From contig NZ_CP041692.1 in the NCBI RefSeq assembly GCF_007362775.1, forward strand, positions 4,402,001 to 4,466,000: a DNA stretch of 64,000 bases, read 5' to 3'. This document shows, piece after piece, positions 46,041 through 55,196 of the stretch (positions are counted from its first letter, which is position 1; each line of letters begins with the position of its first letter). The notes below the pieces were generated by a model. The model was not told the DNA's origin and ran no database searches. It was given only the letters and a program-made list of their open reading frames with translations. Both the position numbers and the translations under genes were made by a program. The stretch comes from Microlunatus elymi (GTDB lineage: Bacteria > Actinomycetota > Actinomycetes > Propionibacteriales > Propionibacteriaceae).

Positions 46041-47222
46041 CTAGTGTCCTGGCTTCGCTCGGCCGAGAGCTTGATCAAGATCGTCGATCAGATCGTCGAT
46101 CGTCTCGATGCCGACGCTGAGCCGAATCAGATCCGCCGGCACCTCCAGCGCGGTGCCGGCGACCGACATGTGCGTCATTCGGCCAGGGTGTTCGATCAAG
46201 GACTCCACGCCACCCAACGATTCGCCGAGGGTGAAGGTCTTGGTCCGGCCGCAGACGTCCAAGGCGGCCTGTTCCCCGGCGGCAACCCGGAAGCTGATCA
46301 TGCCGCCGAAGTGGCGCATCTGTCGCGCAGCAAGATCGTGACCGGGATGGCTGTCCAGGCCGGGATAGAGCACCTCCGCCACGCCCGGATGATCTTGCAG
46401 ATGCGCCGCGATCCGGGCGGCGTTGGCACAGTGCCGATCCATCCGCAGCGCAAGGGTCTTCAGCCCACGCAGCACCAGCCACGCGTCGAACGGCCCGGCC
46501 ACACCGCCGATCGCGTTCTGATGCCAGGCCAGCCGTTCACCAAGATCAACATCGGCGGTGATCGCGGCGCCGCCGACCACGTCGGAGTGGCCGCCGCAGT
46601 ACTTGGTGGTCGAGTGCACGACCACGTCGGCGCCCAGCCGCAGCGGCTGTTGCAGGTACGGCGTGGCGAAGGTGTTGTCGACGACGACCTTCGCCCCGGC
46701 CTGATGCGCGGCGTCGGCGATGGCGGCGATGTCGGCAACGTTCAGCAACGGGTTGGTCGGCGTCTCCAGCCACACCAGCGTGGTCCTGCCCGGGGTGATC
46801 GCTGCGGCGACGGTCTGCGGATCGGTGATCGGCACCGGCGTGATTTCCAGTCCCCAGCGCTGATGCAGCTGGGCGAACTGCCGGTAGGTGCCGCCGTAGG
46901 CGTCGTTCGGCAACAGCACCTGATCACCCGGTCGGGTGAGGGCCCGGATCACCGCGTCCTCTGCGGCCAGTCCGCTGGCGAACGCAAGACCTCGTACGCC
47001 ACCCTCGAGCGCGGCCAGGCACTCCTCCAGGGCCGTCCGGGTCGGGTTGGCCGATCGGGAGTATTCGTAGCCGGATCGCAACCCGCCGACGCCGTCCTGG
47101 GCGTAGGTGGAGGTGGCGTAGATCGGTGGCACCACCGCCCCGGTGGTGGGATCCGGTTCCTGGCCGGCATGAATGGCGAGGGTCTCGAATCCTGTCCGGT
47201 CTGCGGCGGGCTGCTCGGTCAT
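46041..47222 (-). CDS. metB: Cystathionine gamma-synthase
   Basis: PLP enzyme of the Cys/Met-metabolism family, 393 residues, condensing an O-acyl-homoserine with cysteine to give cystathionine. Seen are ETLAIHAGQEPDP, YEYSRSANPTR, the PLP Lys in VVHSTTKYCGGHSDVVGG, and the C-terminal LGESLGGVESLIEHPGRMTH with LIRLSVGIE. Cystathionine gamma-lyase activity cannot be excluded. cbs lies about 10 kb away in this window. The ATG at 47222 is chosen over a longer frame from 47252. Confidence 0.92.
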   Translation of the reverse strand: MTEQPAADRTGFETLAIHAGQEPDPTTGAVVPPIYATSTYAQDGVGGLRSGYEYSRSANPTRTALEECLAALEGGVRGLAFASGLAAEDAVIRALTRPGDQVLLPNDAYGGTYRQFAQLHQRWGLEITPVPITDPQTVAAAITPGRTTLVWLETPTNPLLNVADIAAIADAAHQAGAKVVVDNTFATPYLQQPLRLGADVVVHSTTKYCGGHSDVVGGAAITADVDLGERLAWHQNAIGGVAGPFDAWLVLRGLKTLALRMDRHCANAARIAAHLQDHPGVAEVLYPGLDSHPGHDLAARQMRHFGGMISFRVAAGEQAALDVCGRTKTFTLGESLGGVESLIEHPGRMTHMSVAGTALEVPADLIRLSVGIETIDDLIDDLDQALGRAKPGH

Positions 47223-47352
47223 GCTCGGGAGCGTACCGTCGGTGTCGAGCACGACGACCGGCCCTCAGCAGGGGAATACCGGACGTCGGGATCGGATTGA
47301 GACCGGTGGGTGCGGAGAGTCGACCGGACCCGGAGCGAAGGAGGCGGAAGTC

Positions 47353-47997
47353 GTGGCGTTGTTCTCACAGCACAAGCAGACCCTGATCGAGGCGGAGCAG
47401 GCGCTGCCCGGCCGCGACACCCCGGTGTTGGCCGGGCCGACCTTCCATGAGGTGTTCGGCACCGAGTTGCACAAGGTGCCGGAGGGCTCCGAGCTGGCCT
47501 ACTTCGCGCTGGGCTGTTTCTGGGGTGCGGAGAAGCTGTACTGGCAGACCCCGGGAGTGACGCTGACCGCGGCCGGTTACGCCGGTGGCTACACGCCGAA
47601 CCCGACGTACGAGGAGGTCTGCGCCAACCGCACCGGCCACGCCGAGGTCGTGCTGGTCGCGTACGATCCGACCAAGATCAACTACGCCGAACTGCTGAAG
47701 ATCTTCTACGAGAATCACGACCCGACCCAGGGCATGCGGCAGGGCAACGACCTCGGCACCCAGTACCGTTCGGCGATCTATGTCGTCAATGATCAACAAC
47801 GCGAGATCGCCGAGCAGGTGACCGCAGATTTCCAAGCAGAGTTCGAGAAGCAGGGTTTCGGCAAGATCACCACCGAGATCCTCCCGGCCGGCCCGTTCTA
47901 CTTTGCCGAGGACTATCACCAGCAGTATCTGATCAAGGTCCCGAACGGTTACTGCCCCGTGCACGCCACCGGAGTCACCTGCAACGTCGCCGTGTGA
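47353..47997 (+). CDS. msrA: Peptide methionine (S)-S-oxide reductase
   Basis: Repairs oxidised methionine in proteins. The 214-residue protein has the catalytic FALGCFWGAEKLYW, TAAGYAGGYTPNPTYEEVC, TGHAEVV, FYENHDPTQ and EDYHQQYL motifs; C-terminal Cys residues (GYCPVHATGVTC) can serve as resolving thiols. A 40-residue N-terminal extension is common in actinobacteria. The GTG at 47353 follows GGAGG. Monocistronic. Confidence 0.95.
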   Translation: MALFSQHKQTLIEAEQALPGRDTPVLAGPTFHEVFGTELHKVPEGSELAYFALGCFWGAEKLYWQTPGVTLTAAGYAGGYTPNPTYEEVCANRTGHAEVVLVAYDPTKINYAELLKIFYENHDPTQGMRQGNDLGTQYRSAIYVVNDQQREIAEQVTADFQAEFEKQGFGKITTEILPAGPFYFAEDYHQQYLIKVPNGYCPVHATGVTCNVAV

Positions 47998-48042
47998 CGG
48001 ACGCCCGCGTCACAGGACGGTGAGCGCTCGCGGACGCCGCGT

Positions 48043-48759
48043 TCAGGCGGCCAGGTGGCGATCGAGGAAATCCAGGGCCAGTTGCCAGGCGTGGGCCGCT
48101 GCCTCGGCGTCGTACCGGTTGCCGGTTTCGTTGAAGAACGCATGCTGGGCTCCGTCGTAGATCTTCACGGTGAAGTCGACACCGGCCTCGGCCATCTTCC
48201 CCCGTACGGCCGGCAGGCTCTCCATCAGCCGTTCGTCCTGGCTGCCGTAGATGCCGAGCACCGGACAGGAGATCCGCGGGACTTGATCAAGGTCCGGCGG
48301 CGAGCCGTAGAACGGTACGGCGGCCAGGATCCGTTCGTCCGCAGCGGCCAGCGCGAACGTGTACGAGCCGCCGAAGCAGAAACCGACCACACCGATCCGG
48401 GCGTCGATCGCGGGCCGGCGTTGAAGATCATCAACCACTTCGCGCAGCGCCGGCACGGCCCACTGGGCGTAGGCCGGGTCGTGCGCAGGTGCGGTGCGCT
48501 CGCGCATCAGCGGCTGCGCCGCCTGCCGAGTCTCGGGATCCGGGCTCGCCAGCAGCCGCTGCAACTCTTCGCCTGCCTTCGGTGTGACGCCGGCATGGGT
48601 CAGGATGTCGGGCGCGTACGTCAGGTAGCCCTCGCCGGCGAACCGATCGGCGACTTGCTTGATGTGATCGCTCAATCCCCAGATCTCGTGGATCAGCACC
48701 AGCCCGCCCTTTATCGGTCCGCTGGGTGTCGCGACGTAGCTGTCGATGCCGGCCATCAT
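48043..48759 (-). CDS. Dienelactone hydrolase-family protein
   Basis: A 238-residue alpha/beta hydrolase with GLVLIHEIWGLSDHIKQVADRFAGEGYLTYAPDI, nucleophile Cys in GVVGFCFGGSYTFA, acid in GSQDERL and His in DGAQHAFFNET, the Cys-Asp-His triad of dienelactone hydrolases. Substrate not known; such genes are common outside aromatic pathways. Starts at one of two adjacent ATGs behind GGAGG. Confidence 0.92.
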   Translation of the reverse strand: MMAGIDSYVATPSGPIKGGLVLIHEIWGLSDHIKQVADRFAGEGYLTYAPDILTHAGVTPKAGEELQRLLASPDPETRQAAQPLMRERTAPAHDPAYAQWAVPALREVVDDLQRRPAIDARIGVVGFCFGGSYTFALAAADERILAAVPFYGSPPDLDQVPRISCPVLGIYGSQDERLMESLPAVRGKMAEAGVDFTVKIYDGAQHAFFNETGNRYDAEAAAHAWQLALDFLDRHLAA

Positions 48760-48803
48760 CTCGCCTCCTGGCCGCCATTCTTCCCTCTTGTCGCGCGGTC
48801 AGG

Positions 48804-49691
48804 TCAAGTGCCCACCGAAGCGATCAGGGGCTTCACCTCCTCGGCCAGGAAGCTGATGAAGGCCTCCAGATCGGGCTCGTCGGCGGTCGGTTGGACGCCG
48901 TAGCTGGTCACACCGAATGATGCGTAGCGCCGGGCTGCGGCGGCCACGGTCCGGGCGTCCCCGGCCACGCCGATACCGAGCCCCGGCTGGGCATCCCACA
49001 GCGGCAGTTCGCGGTCGAGTCGCTGCTGGGCATCAGGTCCGGTGGCGACGATCTGCGCGGCGCCGATCTCCGGACGATCGGCGTCGGCCGCTCCGATCTT
49101 CGTCTTGACCGCGATCACCGCGGCGATCAGGTCTCGTACCTGATCGTCGGTGAGGGCGTTGGTGAAGAGGTTGCCGTCGCCGAGTTCGGCCGCCAGCGCC
49201 ACCGACTTCGGACCGGCACCGCCGATCATCAGCGGTGGCGGTGCCGTCGGCGGCCAGTCCAGCCTGACCCGGTCCAGCCGTACGTAGCGGCCGTCCATGC
49301 TGACCTCCTCGCCGGCCAGCAGTCGCCGGATCGCGGTCGCGTGTTCCCGAAGCAACGTCAGCGGAGACTCGGCTCGGACACCGGCCTGGCCCATCCATTC
49401 CTGGACGCCGTGACCGATGCCGGCGACGAACCGGCCCGGGAACATCCGCGAAATGGTGGCCAACTCCATCGCCGTCAATGCTGGATTTCGCAGCGGCACG
49501 GGCAGCAACGAGATGCCCACTCGCAGGTTGTCGGTCCAGGCCAGTGCCGCGGTTGCCGAGGCGACACCGCTTTGTTTGAACGAGTCCTCCCAGACCCAGA
49601 GCTCGTCCAGGCCGGTCCGATCGGCCCTCTCGGCCAGGCTTCGCAGACGCTCGGGTGGGATGGTCGGTGGGATGTGGATGCCGATGCGCAT
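48804..49691 (-). CDS. LLM-class F420-dependent oxidoreductase
   Basis: A 295-residue luciferase-like monooxygenase-fold protein: IPPERLRSLAERADRTGLDELWVWED, LTAMELATISRMFPGRFVAGIGHGVQEWM, and PPLMIGGAGPKSVALAAELGDG are characteristic of the F420-dependent branch (a GHG block after the barrel strand). Substrate unknown. The ATG at 49691 matches family starts; upstream open sequence overlaps the neighbouring gene. Confidence 0.9.
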   Translation of the reverse strand: MRIGIHIPPTIPPERLRSLAERADRTGLDELWVWEDSFKQSGVASATAALAWTDNLRVGISLLPVPLRNPALTAMELATISRMFPGRFVAGIGHGVQEWMGQAGVRAESPLTLLREHATAIRRLLAGEEVSMDGRYVRLDRVRLDWPPTAPPPLMIGGAGPKSVALAAELGDGNLFTNALTDDQVRDLIAAVIAVKTKIGAADADRPEIGAAQIVATGPDAQQRLDRELPLWDAQPGLGIGVAGDARTVAAAARRYASFGVTSYGVQPTADEPDLEAFISFLAEEVKPLIASVGT

Positions 49692-49729
49692 CGTCCCAGC
49701 ATGGCGGTGGCCACCGACATTCGCCACGA

Positions 49730-50698
49730 TCACGGCTGGTCGCGGTCGTGCCAGCGCAGGACACGGAGGGCACGCAGTGTGTTCCAGCGGCTCGGTCGGC
49801 CGTCGCCGTCCTCCATCTCGAAGTGGACGATGCCCGGATGGGTGTTCTCCAGCAGCCAGCGGCCGTCCGGTTGCCGCTTGTCGCGGACCAGCTCGATCGC
49901 TTCGGCCAGTCGCGGATCCGGAGCGCCGCCGACCGTACGGAAGTAGTCCAGTCCGTACAACACGTCGTAGTGCCACTGGGTCGGGAAGGAGAAGAGCAAC
50001 CAATCCGGATCGACCACCTCACCGGTGCTCGCCCGTCGTAAGAGCTTGCGGGACAGCAGATACTCTTCCCCTGCTCTTCGGGCATCCCCGACCGCAACGT
50101 CGCCGCCGGCCCGTTCGTAGGCCAGCAGACCGTCCAGCACGCAGATGGTCGAGTGGAACGACGACCGGGTCGACCCGTTCTCCAGATTCACGCTGTCGCA
50201 GTTCCAGCCGCCGTCGGCGAGTTGATCGCCCAGCAGCCGGCCGACGATCCTGTCCACCTTCTCCCCGAAGTAGGCACCCAGCGCCACCGCACCGCCGTTG
50301 ATGCACGGCTCGACCTCACCGTCGAAGAACGGCGCACCGTCGTACTCCCAGCGGGAGTTGTCGCGGACACCGGCGATCGCCGCCCGCACCGCCGGCACGT
50401 CCGGATCGACGCCGAACTCCCGCAACAGCCGCAAGGTCGGCAGCGTCGCCGTCCACGGCTGACCGTCGGGAAATCTGCTCAAGTGTTCGGGCGGCTGCCA
50501 ATCCGTGGCCGGGAAGCAGGCGCCGCCGGCCCACTGCCCGTCGACCTGGAGGTCGAGCAGCCGCTTGCCCCACCCGGTCTCGGCCACCTTGGCGCGTTCG
50601 GCGGCGACGTGTTCGCTCGGCGCGTCCTCGAGGTCCCGCAGCACCTGCCATCGCAGGGCTGGATCGCTGTCCATCAACCAACCCGTGACATCGTGCAT
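49730..50698 (-). CDS. Squalene-cyclase/prenyltransferase-like alpha-toroid protein, unknown function
   Basis: A 322-residue protein with repeated helical segments typical of alpha/alpha toroids: TGWLMDSDPALRWQVLRDL, QLADGGWNCDSVN, HSTICVLDGLLAYERAGGD and QPDGRWLLENTHPG. The W-N-C and QxDGxW-like repeats recall terpenoid cyclases, but a DxDD acid motif is not visible, so it is unlikely to be a squalene-hopene cyclase. Encoded next to the LLM oxidoreductase on the same strand (38-bp gap), possibly one transcript. Confidence 0.75.
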   Translation of the reverse strand: MHDVTGWLMDSDPALRWQVLRDLEDAPSEHVAAERAKVAETGWGKRLLDLQVDGQWAGGACFPATDWQPPEHLSRFPDGQPWTATLPTLRLLREFGVDPDVPAVRAAIAGVRDNSRWEYDGAPFFDGEVEPCINGGAVALGAYFGEKVDRIVGRLLGDQLADGGWNCDSVNLENGSTRSSFHSTICVLDGLLAYERAGGDVAVGDARRAGEEYLLSRKLLRRASTGEVVDPDWLLFSFPTQWHYDVLYGLDYFRTVGGAPDPRLAEAIELVRDKRQPDGRWLLENTHPGIVHFEMEDGDGRPSRWNTLRALRVLRWHDRDQP

Positions 50699-50773
50699 CG
50701 CCTTCTCCTTCCGGGAGTCGGCGTCACGCTAGCCGTGGTTCCGGACGATCCGCGTCCGGCTGTCGCAGCTGGT

Positions 50774-51175
50774 TCAGTTGTGCCGGTAGGCCGGCAGGAT
50801 CGTGTCGCTGCGTACGATCTCCTTGCCCAGCGGCATCAACGACACCGGGATCAACTTGAGGTTCGCCCAGCCGAGCGGGATGCCGATGATGGAGACGAAC
50901 AGCGGGATCGCGGTCAGCACGTGACCGATCGCCAGCCAGATCCCGGCCACCACCAGCCAGATGATGTTGCCCAGCGCGGCGCCGATGCCGGAGGTCGGCT
51001 TGTCGACCACCACCCGACCGAACGGCCACATCGCGTACGCGCCGATCCGAAACGACGCGATCCCCCACGGAATGGTGACGATCAGGATGCAGCAGATGAT
51101 GCCCGCGGTGAAGTAGCCGATCGCCAGCCACAAACCGCAGAACACAAACCAGATGATGTTCAGGATCGTCTTCAT
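50774..51175 (-). CDS. YccF-domain membrane protein
   Basis: A 133-residue inner-membrane protein with two YccF repeats, each Ile/Trp-rich: ILNIIWFVFCGLWLAIGYF then TIPWGIASFRIGAYAMWPFGR, and GNIIWLVVAGIWLAIGHVL then GIPLGWANLKLIPVSLMPLGKEI. Function unknown. The start at 51175 has AGAGGTGG 8 bp upstream; four earlier codons are probably not translated. Confidence 0.9.
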   Translation of the reverse strand: MKTILNIIWFVFCGLWLAIGYFTAGIICCILIVTIPWGIASFRIGAYAMWPFGRVVVDKPTSGIGAALGNIIWLVVAGIWLAIGHVLTAIPLFVSIIGIPLGWANLKLIPVSLMPLGKEIVRSDTILPAYRHN

Positions 51176-51254
51176 GGCGGCTGCCACCTCTCATCTCGGC
51201 GGATCATCTGGGCGGGCGACCACTCGACCCTACTCGCAGACGTCAATCGCCTGC

Positions 51255-52193
51255 TCAGCTTCCGATGACTGCCGAACGGGTCAGATCTGTCGGCTGCGGC
51301 GGCTCGCCCCAGGGGCTGATCATCAGCACCGTTTCCGGCACGGCCACCGTCGGATCCGACTGCATCCGAGTGATCAACTCTCGTTCGGCGGCGACGTCAC
51401 CGGCGTCGGCTTTCATGATCAACTCGCTGAGCTGATCAGCGATCTCGACCTGATCTTCGGTCGGTCCGTCCGGGTCGCTCATCGCACCCCAGCCGTCCCA
51501 CAGCAGCAGCTCCGTGCCGGCCCGGAAGGCGGCATCGATCAGCACCGCACACTGCAGGAACCACGGTCCGCGGATCGGGACGTCGGTGCCGACGCCGTAC
51601 GTCTGCGGATCGATGCTTCCGTTGCGGTACGCCGTCCACGCCTCGGCCGCGGTCTCGTACGGCTGTCCCGTGCCGGGCGGGATGTCTCTGGGTGTGGGCA
51701 TCGATTCCCACGGCTCCTCGACCTCCGGATCGAACCGCAGCCAGCGATGTTCGTCCGGTAGCCAGCGCTCGACCACCACGTGATCGACATGGAAACCCGG
51801 CGCGAAGTAGCCGGCGAACCCGTACCGGATCCGAGCCGGCTGATCATGCTGACGCAACACCGCGGCGGCGAACAGCGAATGATCCCGGCAGCAGCCCTGC
51901 ACTCTCGACAGCGGATCCCGTTCGGCGGCCAGGTCGCCGGGGTGACGCTGTTGATCAAGGTCGAGAATCGCTTCCAGCCAACGGGCGTTGATGTCCGGCT
52001 TGGTCTCCTCGGGCAGTTCCATCGCCGAGGCGCGGTAGTGAATGATCAGATTGCGCGCCACCGCAGAAAGTTGATCAAGGTCCGGTGGCACGGCCTGCAG
52101 CAGCTCGGCGTGCCGTCCGGGATCGGTGTACGCCGTGTGCTCGGCCCAGCGGGTCGGGTCGTAGTCGATCGGCATGATCATTTGCTGCTTCAT
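51255..52193 (-). CDS. Transglutaminase-like domain protein
   Basis: A 312-residue cytoplasmic protein. The papain-like core has VQGCCRDHSLFAAAVLRQHDQPARIRYGF with the candidate nucleophile Cys, then FHVDHVVVERW (His) and RWLRFDPE (Asp), the order seen in bacterial transglutaminase-like proteases. The C-terminal half (GPWFLQCAVLIDAAFRAGTELLLWDGWG) is conserved in actinobacterial relatives. The ATG at 52193 follows GGAGGAA. Two Asp-Leu-Asp-Gln stretches are written with CTT-GAT-CAA codons. Confidence 0.85.
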   Translation of the reverse strand: MKQQMIMPIDYDPTRWAEHTAYTDPGRHAELLQAVPPDLDQLSAVARNLIIHYRASAMELPEETKPDINARWLEAILDLDQQRHPGDLAAERDPLSRVQGCCRDHSLFAAAVLRQHDQPARIRYGFAGYFAPGFHVDHVVVERWLPDEHRWLRFDPEVEEPWESMPTPRDIPPGTGQPYETAAEAWTAYRNGSIDPQTYGVGTDVPIRGPWFLQCAVLIDAAFRAGTELLLWDGWGAMSDPDGPTEDQVEIADQLSELIMKADAGDVAAERELITRMQSDPTVAVPETVLMISPWGEPPQPTDLTRSAVIGS

Positions 52194-52395
52194 CTGACGT
52201 TCCTCCAGCATCGGTGGCAGCCCGTTTCGGCTGTTACTCCAGTGCAGCACCTGACGCAGCGTCAGGGTCAAGGAGCGGGATTTTCGACTTTTCTGTCCGC
52301 GGTTGTCGAAACAAACCAGGTTGGTCCGACGCACTGGCAACAGACACCGATCGCGGGCATGCTGAGGCACCACCCGCACAGTCAGAGGAGGACCG

Positions 52396-52815
52396 ATGCG
52401 AGTCATGGCGTTCATGATGGGCAACGAGGACAGCGAGACCGGCCGGATCCCCGACCCGGAGGAGTTCGCGGCGATGGGCCGATTCAACGAGGAGCTGGTG
52501 AAGGCCGGGATCCTGTTGTCGGCCGAGGGACTGCACGCGACCAAGGACGGCGCCAAGGTGAAGTGGACCGGCGACGGCCCGACCGTGGTGGACGGCCCGT
52601 TCACCGAGGCCAAGGAGGTGGTGGCCGGCTTCTGGATCGTCCAGGTGTCCTCGCTGGCCGAGGCCAAGGAATGGTTCCAGCGCTGCCCCGGCGGTGACGG
52701 CACCGAGATCCAACTGCGGCCGGTCTACGAGCTGGAGGAATTCGGCGACTCGCTGCCGTCCGAGGTACGTGACCTCGAGGAGCAGGTTCGCACCGCGACG
52801 CGGCAGGACGGCTGA
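52396..52815 (+). CDS. YciI-related (DGPF) protein
   Basis: A 139-residue alpha/beta-barrel protein, MRVMAFMMGNEDSE at the start and VDGPFTEAKEVVAGFWIVQ in the middle; DGPF is the namesake motif. DGPF/YciI genes commonly accompany ECF42-type sigma factors, and such a gene lies 0.7 kb downstream. The ATG at 52396 follows AGAGGAGGA. Catalytic role not established. Confidence 0.9.
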   Translation: MRVMAFMMGNEDSETGRIPDPEEFAAMGRFNEELVKAGILLSAEGLHATKDGAKVKWTGDGPTVVDGPFTEAKEVVAGFWIVQVSSLAEAKEWFQRCPGGDGTEIQLRPVYELEEFGDSLPSEVRDLEEQVRTATRQDG

Positions 52816-52875
52816 CCTCACCGCTCGTACGCACCCCGTAGACGGCGGCGATCGAAGACCCGGTTGGATGGTCAC

Positions 52876-53508
52876 ATGCCGACCGAACTGATCTTGATCC
52901 GTCATGGCCAGTCCCACGCCAATGTGAATCCGGTCGTCGGCGGGATGCGCGGCGATCTCGGCCTGACCGACCTCGGTCGACGTCAGGCCGAGCTGCTGCG
53001 TGACCGGCTACGGGCCGAGCAGGCCACCGCGGACGTGCTGTACGCGAGCACCCTGCCCCGCGCGCAGGAGACGGCCCGCTACGTCGCCGAGGCGATGGAT
53101 CTGCCGATCAAGGACGACGACGAGTTGCAGGAGTTGCGGGTCGGCGAGGCCGACGGGCTGTCCCACGACGACTGGTCGGCGCGCTGGCCCAGGATGGAGC
53201 AGAGTCTGACCGCACGCCCCTACCAGGAGTTCGCCACCGGCGGTGAGAGTTGGGCGACCTTCCTGGCCCGGGTCGGCTCCGCGCTGACCTCCCTGGTCGA
53301 CCGGCATCCCGATCAGCGGGTGGTGGCGGTCACCCATGGCGGCGTGATCGACGTGTCGTTCGCGGTGGCGTTCGGGCTGGGCGCCACCGCGACGCGGGTA
53401 CGGATCAATCCCGAGAACACCAGCCTCACCCGTTGGCAGCACGACCCGGAGCCCGACCACCCCCGGTGGACGCTGAACGGCTTCAACGACGCCCGCCATC
53501 TCGACTGA
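52876..53508 (+). CDS. Histidine phosphatase-family protein
   Basis: A 210-residue phosphoglycerate-mutase-like protein. TELILIRHGQSHANVNP holds the catalytic His in RHG, ASTLPRAQETARYVAEA the conserved Arg, ELRVGEADGLSHDDW the acid, and VVAVTHGGVIDVSFAVAFG the second His. Located between the YciI gene and the ECF sigma gene on the same strand, so possibly in their operon. Substrate unknown. Confidence 0.92.
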   Translation: MPTELILIRHGQSHANVNPVVGGMRGDLGLTDLGRRQAELLRDRLRAEQATADVLYASTLPRAQETARYVAEAMDLPIKDDDELQELRVGEADGLSHDDWSARWPRMEQSLTARPYQEFATGGESWATFLARVGSALTSLVDRHPDQRVVAVTHGGVIDVSFAVAFGLGATATRVRINPENTSLTRWQHDPEPDHPRWTLNGFNDARHLD

Positions 53509-53533
53509 TCACCGCAGTCCAGGTGCGTATCGT

Positions 53534-54817
53534 GTGGGCGTGAGCCGGGTGACGCTGGACGAGGTCAACGAACGCATCGAGGCGGTGTGGCGGATCGAGG
53601 CCGCCCGCCTGATCAGCGGGCTGGCGCGGCTGCTGGGTGATCTCGGCACCGCCGAGGAGGTGGCGCAGGACGCCCTGCTGGCGGCGATGGAACAGTGGCC
53701 GGTCGAGGGCATCCCACGCAATCCGGGAGCCTGGCTGATGACAACCGGGAAACGACGCGCGATCGACCGGATCCGGCGTGAGGTGACACTGCGGGACAAG
53801 CTCAAGATCATCGGCGCCGAGCTTGATGATCATGAAGATCCGTACGGCGCGGTCGACGACCGACTCGATGATCAGATCGGCGACGACCTGCTGCGGTTGA
53901 TCTTCACCGCCTGCCATCCGGTACTCGGTCCCGACGCCCGGGTCGCGTTGACCCTCAAGGTGGTCGGCGGCCTGTCCACGGCGGAGATCGCCCGGGCGTT
54001 CCTGAGCACCGAGACGACGATCGCCCAACGCATCGTACGAGCCAAGAAAACCCTTGCCAGCAAGGAGATCGGTTTCGAGGCACCGACCGCGGACCAGTTG
54101 CCGGACCGGCTACCGACGGTGCTGTCGGTGATCTACTTGATCTTCAACGAGGGGTACGCGGCCAGCGCGGGTGACGACTGGATGCGGCCCGAACTGTGCA
54201 TCACCGGGCAGCGGCTCGGCCGGATGCTGTACGGACTGCTGCCGACCGAGCCCGAGGTGTTCGCGCTGACGTCGTTGATGGAGCTGCAGGCGTCGCGGCT
54301 GCATGCTCGTACCGATCATGACGGTAATCCGGTGCTGTTGCTTGATCAACAGCGTTCCCGCTGGGACCGGTTGTTGATCGTGCGCGGGCTGCAGGCCCTG
54401 GACGAGTGCCATCGACTCGGCGGTGCTCGCGGCAGTTATGCACTGCAGGCTGCCATCGCCGCCTGCCACGCCCGCGCGCTCACCGCCGAGGACACCGACT
54501 GGACGATGATCGCGGCCATCTACGAGACCTTGGCCGAGGTGTCACCGTCGCCGGTGGTGGAGCTGAATCGGGCGGTCGCACTGGGCATGGCGTACGGTCC
54601 GGCGGCGGGCCTGCAGCTGGTTGATCAACTCCGCGACCTGCCGGCGATGGAGCGCTATCACCTGCTGCACAGCGTCCGCGGCGACCTGCTGGCCAAGCTC
54701 GACCGGGGCGACGAGGCGGCCGAGGAATTCCGCCGGGCCGCCGAGTTGGTGGGCAACGAGCAGGAGCGCGCGTTGATGATCAATCGCGCGTGCGCCACAG
54801 CCAGTACAGCCCGATGA
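53534..54817 (+). CDS. ECF42-type RNA polymerase sigma factor
   Basis: A 427-residue long ECF sigma factor. Region 2 (about residues 15-95: LGTAEEVAQDALLAAMEQWP, NPGAWLMTTGKRRAIDRIRR) and region 4 (about 120-180: ALTLKVVGGLSTAEIARAFLSTETTIAQRIVRAKK) are followed by a 240-residue C-terminal extension with TPR-like helices (VIYLIFNEGYAASAGDDW, ASVVELNRAVALGMAYG-like repeats). This is the ECF42 architecture, linked to DGPF proteins instead of an anti-sigma factor. GTGs at 53534 and 53540 are both possible starts. The 3' end overlaps the convergent membrane gene by 38 bp. Confidence 0.9.
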   Translation: MGVSRVTLDEVNERIEAVWRIEAARLISGLARLLGDLGTAEEVAQDALLAAMEQWPVEGIPRNPGAWLMTTGKRRAIDRIRREVTLRDKLKIIGAELDDHEDPYGAVDDRLDDQIGDDLLRLIFTACHPVLGPDARVALTLKVVGGLSTAEIARAFLSTETTIAQRIVRAKKTLASKEIGFEAPTADQLPDRLPTVLSVIYLIFNEGYAASAGDDWMRPELCITGQRLGRMLYGLLPTEPEVFALTSLMELQASRLHARTDHDGNPVLLLDQQRSRWDRLLIVRGLQALDECHRLGGARGSYALQAAIAACHARALTAEDTDWTMIAAIYETLAEVSPSPVVELNRAVALGMAYGPAAGLQLVDQLRDLPAMERYHLLHSVRGDLLAKLDRGDEAAEEFRRAAELVGNEQERALMINRACATASTAR

Positions 54818-55196
54818 ACGGTAGCACCAGCGGCACGAACCCGTACCCGATTCCGTAGCTGGACCAGACCGTGGCCTGGGGGAACGCGGCCGGGTCGACC
54901 AGGCTGGCGGTGCCGACCGCGAGCACGCCGACCAGTTCGCAGCTGATCGCGATCCAGGCCAGGGTGCGGCCGACCCGATTCCCCAGCGCCAGCGCGATCG
55001 TGGCCAGGATGTAGATCGCTCCGGACAGCGCCGACAGCAGATAGGCCAACGGGGCTTCGTGAAACTGGGTGGCGAGCTGGACGCCGGCCCGGGAGCTGGC
55101 GGCGATCGCGAACAGGCCGTAGACGGCGATCAGCACCCGCCCCGGTCCGCGCCGGGTGGCCGGCCGAGTTTGTTGATCTTGGTTCTGCTCAGCCAC
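54780..55196 (-). CDS. Four-helix membrane protein, unknown function
   Basis: A 138-residue protein with four hydrophobic helices after a polar N-terminus (VLIAVYGLFAIAASSRAGVQL and VPLVLPFIGLYWLW at the ends). I know similar uncharacterised proteins in actinobacteria but no function. Its start overlaps the upstream membrane gene by 8 bp (coupled). Its 3' end overlaps the sigma-factor gene in the opposite direction. Confidence 0.8.
   Translation of the reverse strand: MAEQNQDQQTRPATRRGPGRVLIAVYGLFAIAASSRAGVQLATQFHEAPLAYLLSALSGAIYILATIALALGNRVGRTLAWIAISCELVGVLAVGTASLVDPAAFPQATVWSSYGIGYGFVPLVLPFIGLYWLWRTRD

Noticed and set aside
46071-46105. Run of GATC repeats (GATCAAGATCGTCGATCAGATCGTCGATCGTC) as a possible iteron or replication element
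   Set aside because: It is the coding sequence of the Asp/Ile-rich metB C-terminus (IDDLIDDLDQ) and is explained by codon context plus the general GATC motif enrichment.
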